This document shows, piece by piece, positions 52,124 through 53,551 of a DNA stretch of 53,551 bases (its first letter is position 1; every line of letters begins with the position of its first letter). Origin of the DNA: an uncultured Desulfomonile sp. GTDB taxonomy: Bacteria; Desulfobacterota; Desulfomonilia; Desulfomonilales; Desulfomonilaceae. A program made the position numbers and the translations under genes. The notes below the pieces were generated by a model. It made no database searches and was not told the origin of the DNA. It worked only from the letters and a program-made list of their open reading frames with translations. The stretch lies in contig CAITZA010000271.1 in assembly GCA_903896745.1 (NCBI GenBank), positions 1 through 53,551 on the forward strand. Direction: 5' to 3'.

Positions 52124-52526
52124 ATCGTCAAACCTCCTTACGGTTGTCTAAAGCCGCTGCTTTCTTTCAAGGTTGTCAACGGTCTGCACAGTAGTCTGCA
52201 ACGGGCATGCCATGTTATGATTTATAAATATAAATAGCCTCTTGGGCGGTATTGGTTTTAAGAGGGAAGCCAAGAGAGCCTCAACAGACTACAGATGTTG
52301 ATATGAACTGTCGGATTTTTTTACACTATGTAAAATGACCTATTCTGAATTCTTGTTCGGCTCAAATTTGGTGGCCCACGAAAACTTTTTCATTGAAACA
52401 ATGGATTAACTGACAGATTGGGGGCGCTTTAGTAAAATGGGCACGTTTATTGCTTTTCAATATTTAAGTGGTTAGAACGGTAACTGTGTGACGCGTTTGC
52501 CAAGGATGAACAGGGGATTTTAGAAT
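52124..52526. other. intergenic region, 403 nt, divergent promoters
   Basis: It separates the TauE/SafE unit from the PEP/pyruvate-binding protein gene, so it must carry both promoters. No gene is visible. An AT-rich stretch at about 52218-52237 (TTTATAAATATAAA core) has loose similarity to the ArsR-type element at 8196-8218 but is not a convincing match. Confidence 0.4.
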
Positions 52527-53551
52527 ATGAATACATTAGTTTTAAAGATTCGTAATTTCTTTACCGGAAAGATGACCAAGACTTCAGCGTCTTCCAAATC
52601 CAAAGTTTCACGCGCTTTCAAGTTCAAATATTCCTGTTTCATGGATTTGTTGGCGTCTAATGCAGAGTTACTGGACATAATCACGGACATAGAAGAGAAA
52701 CTGAGGGGGCAGAATATTTTTGGCATGTCCTACGTGCGATCACAGGCAACTCGGGCTGTTTTCCATACTTTAAGAATGGTAAAGAGTCTTGATGACCTTT
52801 CTTACCACAATTATCCGATGCTATTTAATGTTCTCAACGACATTAACAACAGAATTAATGAAGAATTGAGCAAGAGAAAGGAGCTTCCTTCTGCTGACTA
52901 CATTCTTCCGTATTCGGAAATTGGAAAGGACATGGCGGACTGGGTCGGTGGCAAGAACGCAAACCTCGGAGAATTGAAGAACAAGGTAGACATGCCGGTT
53001 CCTGAGGGTTTTGCTATTACAACACGCGCATGTGATTTTTTTCTCGGGTCGAATGATTTGATTGATGAAATCAACAGACTGAGAATGAATCTAAATGTTG
53101 ATGATCCCAACGCTATTCAGGGGGTGAGCGCTGAAATCCAAAAACTGGTTGTCAACGCTGACATGCCGGGTGAACTTGAAGAAGCCATCATGAAGGCTTA
53201 CGGTCAGATGTCCGGAAAAATCAGTCTAAGGACCGGCAAATCAGATCCTCCTCATGTAGCGCTAAGGAGTAGCGCAATTGGGGAGGACAGTGAGTTGTCA
53301 TACGCTGGGCAGTACCTATCGATATTGAACGTTCAAAGCCATGAGATTTGTGAAACCTACAAAAAAATAGTGGCCAGTCTCTATACGCCCAGAGCTATTT
53401 CGTACAGACTCCACAAGGGGATGCGCGATGAGGACATTTCGATGAGCGTTGCCTGCATAGAAATGGTTTCGTCTGTGGCTAGTGGAGTAATGTATACGAG
53501 GCATCCCTACAATCTTATAAGCAACGATATACTAATCAACGCGGTGTGGGG
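52527..53551 (+). CDS. PEP/pyruvate-binding domain protein, N-terminal part (cut by window edge)
   Basis: An open frame from ATG 52527 runs without a stop to the window end, 341 codons. About 140 residues of an N-terminal region ('CFMDLLASNAELLDIITDI', 'MSYVRSQATRAVFHTLRM') precede the PEP/pyruvate-binding domain of PEP synthase/PPDK. This domain shows 'DWVGGKNANLGELKN', 'VPEGFAITTRA' and 'VALRSSAIGEDSELSYAGQY', the ATP-grasp-like nucleotide-binding elements. The phosphohistidine and pyruvate domains lie outside. It resembles the PEP-synthase-related proteins of sulfate reducers; PEP synthase or pyruvate,phosphate dikinase activity cannot be decided. Confidence 0.9.
   Translation, partial: MNTLVLKIRNFFTGKMTKTSASSKSKVSRAFKFKYSCFMDLLASNAELLDIITDIEEKLRGQNIFGMSYVRSQATRAVFHTLRMVKSLDDLSYHNYPMLFNVLNDINNRINEELSKRKELPSADYILPYSEIGKDMADWVGGKNANLGELKNKVDMPVPEGFAITTRACDFFLGSNDLIDEINRLRMNLNVDDPNAIQGVSAEIQKLVVNADMPGELEEAIMKAYGQMSGKISLRTGKSDPPHVALRSSAIGEDSELSYAGQYLSILNVQSHEICETYKKIVASLYTPRAISYRLHKGMRDEDISMSVACIEMVSSVASGVMYTRHPYNLISNDILINAVW

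Noticed and set aside
52218-52240. Third possible ArsR-type operator before the TauE/SafE unit
   Set aside because: Only 13 of 18 positions agree with the 8196-8218 element, in a low-complexity A/T stretch without the CATATA dyad.
1-53551. CRISPR arrays, insertion sequences, phage genes or integrase/attachment sites
   Set aside because: No regularly spaced repeats, transposase or integrase frames were seen, and the single tRNA gene at 42730-42815 has no integrase or repeated 3' end next to it.

Overview
The window reads as a chromosomal segment of a sulfur-metabolising deltaproteobacterium (Desulfobacterota). A Desulfomonile- or Syntrophobacter-like anaerobe is my inference from gene content and protein style; no rRNA is present to test it. 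The evidence is a polysulfide/thiosulfate-reductase-type molybdoenzyme operon, YeeE/YedE and TauE/SafE sulfur-compound transporters, a PEP/pyruvate-binding protein of the type common in sulfate reducers, an arg-lys-dap biosynthetic run and moderate G+C. I see no insertion sequence, phage gene, CRISPR array or rRNA.

Layout. 1-5180: a PAS sensor cut by the window edge, a probable outer-membrane barrel and transketolase. 5185-8014: a DUF255/YyaL thioredoxin-fold protein coupled to a sulfite-oxidase-fold molybdoenzyme. 8168-16045: a sulfur-redox island. A leftward operon runs psrA-psrB-psrC-torD-(120-aa membrane protein)-two YeeE/YedE halves-(80-aa secreted protein ending in Cys)-Rieske-cytochrome b, and converges on an ArsR-family regulator. 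The regulator and the operon each have a sigma70-like promoter overlapped by a related AT-rich operator-like element. 16289-21432: thiL-thiE-thiM, a radical SAM/SPASM protein and a BioF-like synthase, all leftward. 21630-28794: MBL-fold hydrolase, MurJ, ribosomal protein S20, an exported degenerate CHAT-like protein, an HD phosphohydrolase and a methyltransferase.

29042-42705 is one long rightward biosynthetic run: argB-argD-argF-argG-argH, a fibronectin-III lipoprotein, lysA-dapA-dapB, an FAH-family hydrolase, folK, a small YHS protein, a receiver-PAS-histidine kinase and pgsA. It is followed by a leftward tRNA-Ser(UGA). 42910-50350: LD-carboxypeptidase, a single-domain receiver, TrmL, an alkaline-phosphatase-superfamily protein, a PHP phosphoesterase, a group II PLP decarboxylase and an NFACT protein. 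50376-52123: a periplasmic protein, TauE/SafE and a small membrane protein, all leftward. 52527 to the end: the start of a PEP/pyruvate-binding protein.

How it may work together (inference): the Psr-type enzyme would reduce a periplasmic sulfur compound with electrons from the quinone pool. The YeeE/YedE pair would move thiosulfate or a related sulfur species. The ArsR-family protein would tie expression to a sulfur or redox signal. The C-terminal-Cys secreted protein and the Rieske/cytochrome b pair, which has no cytochrome c1 or subunit IV, are the least expected members and the best candidates for an undescribed module.
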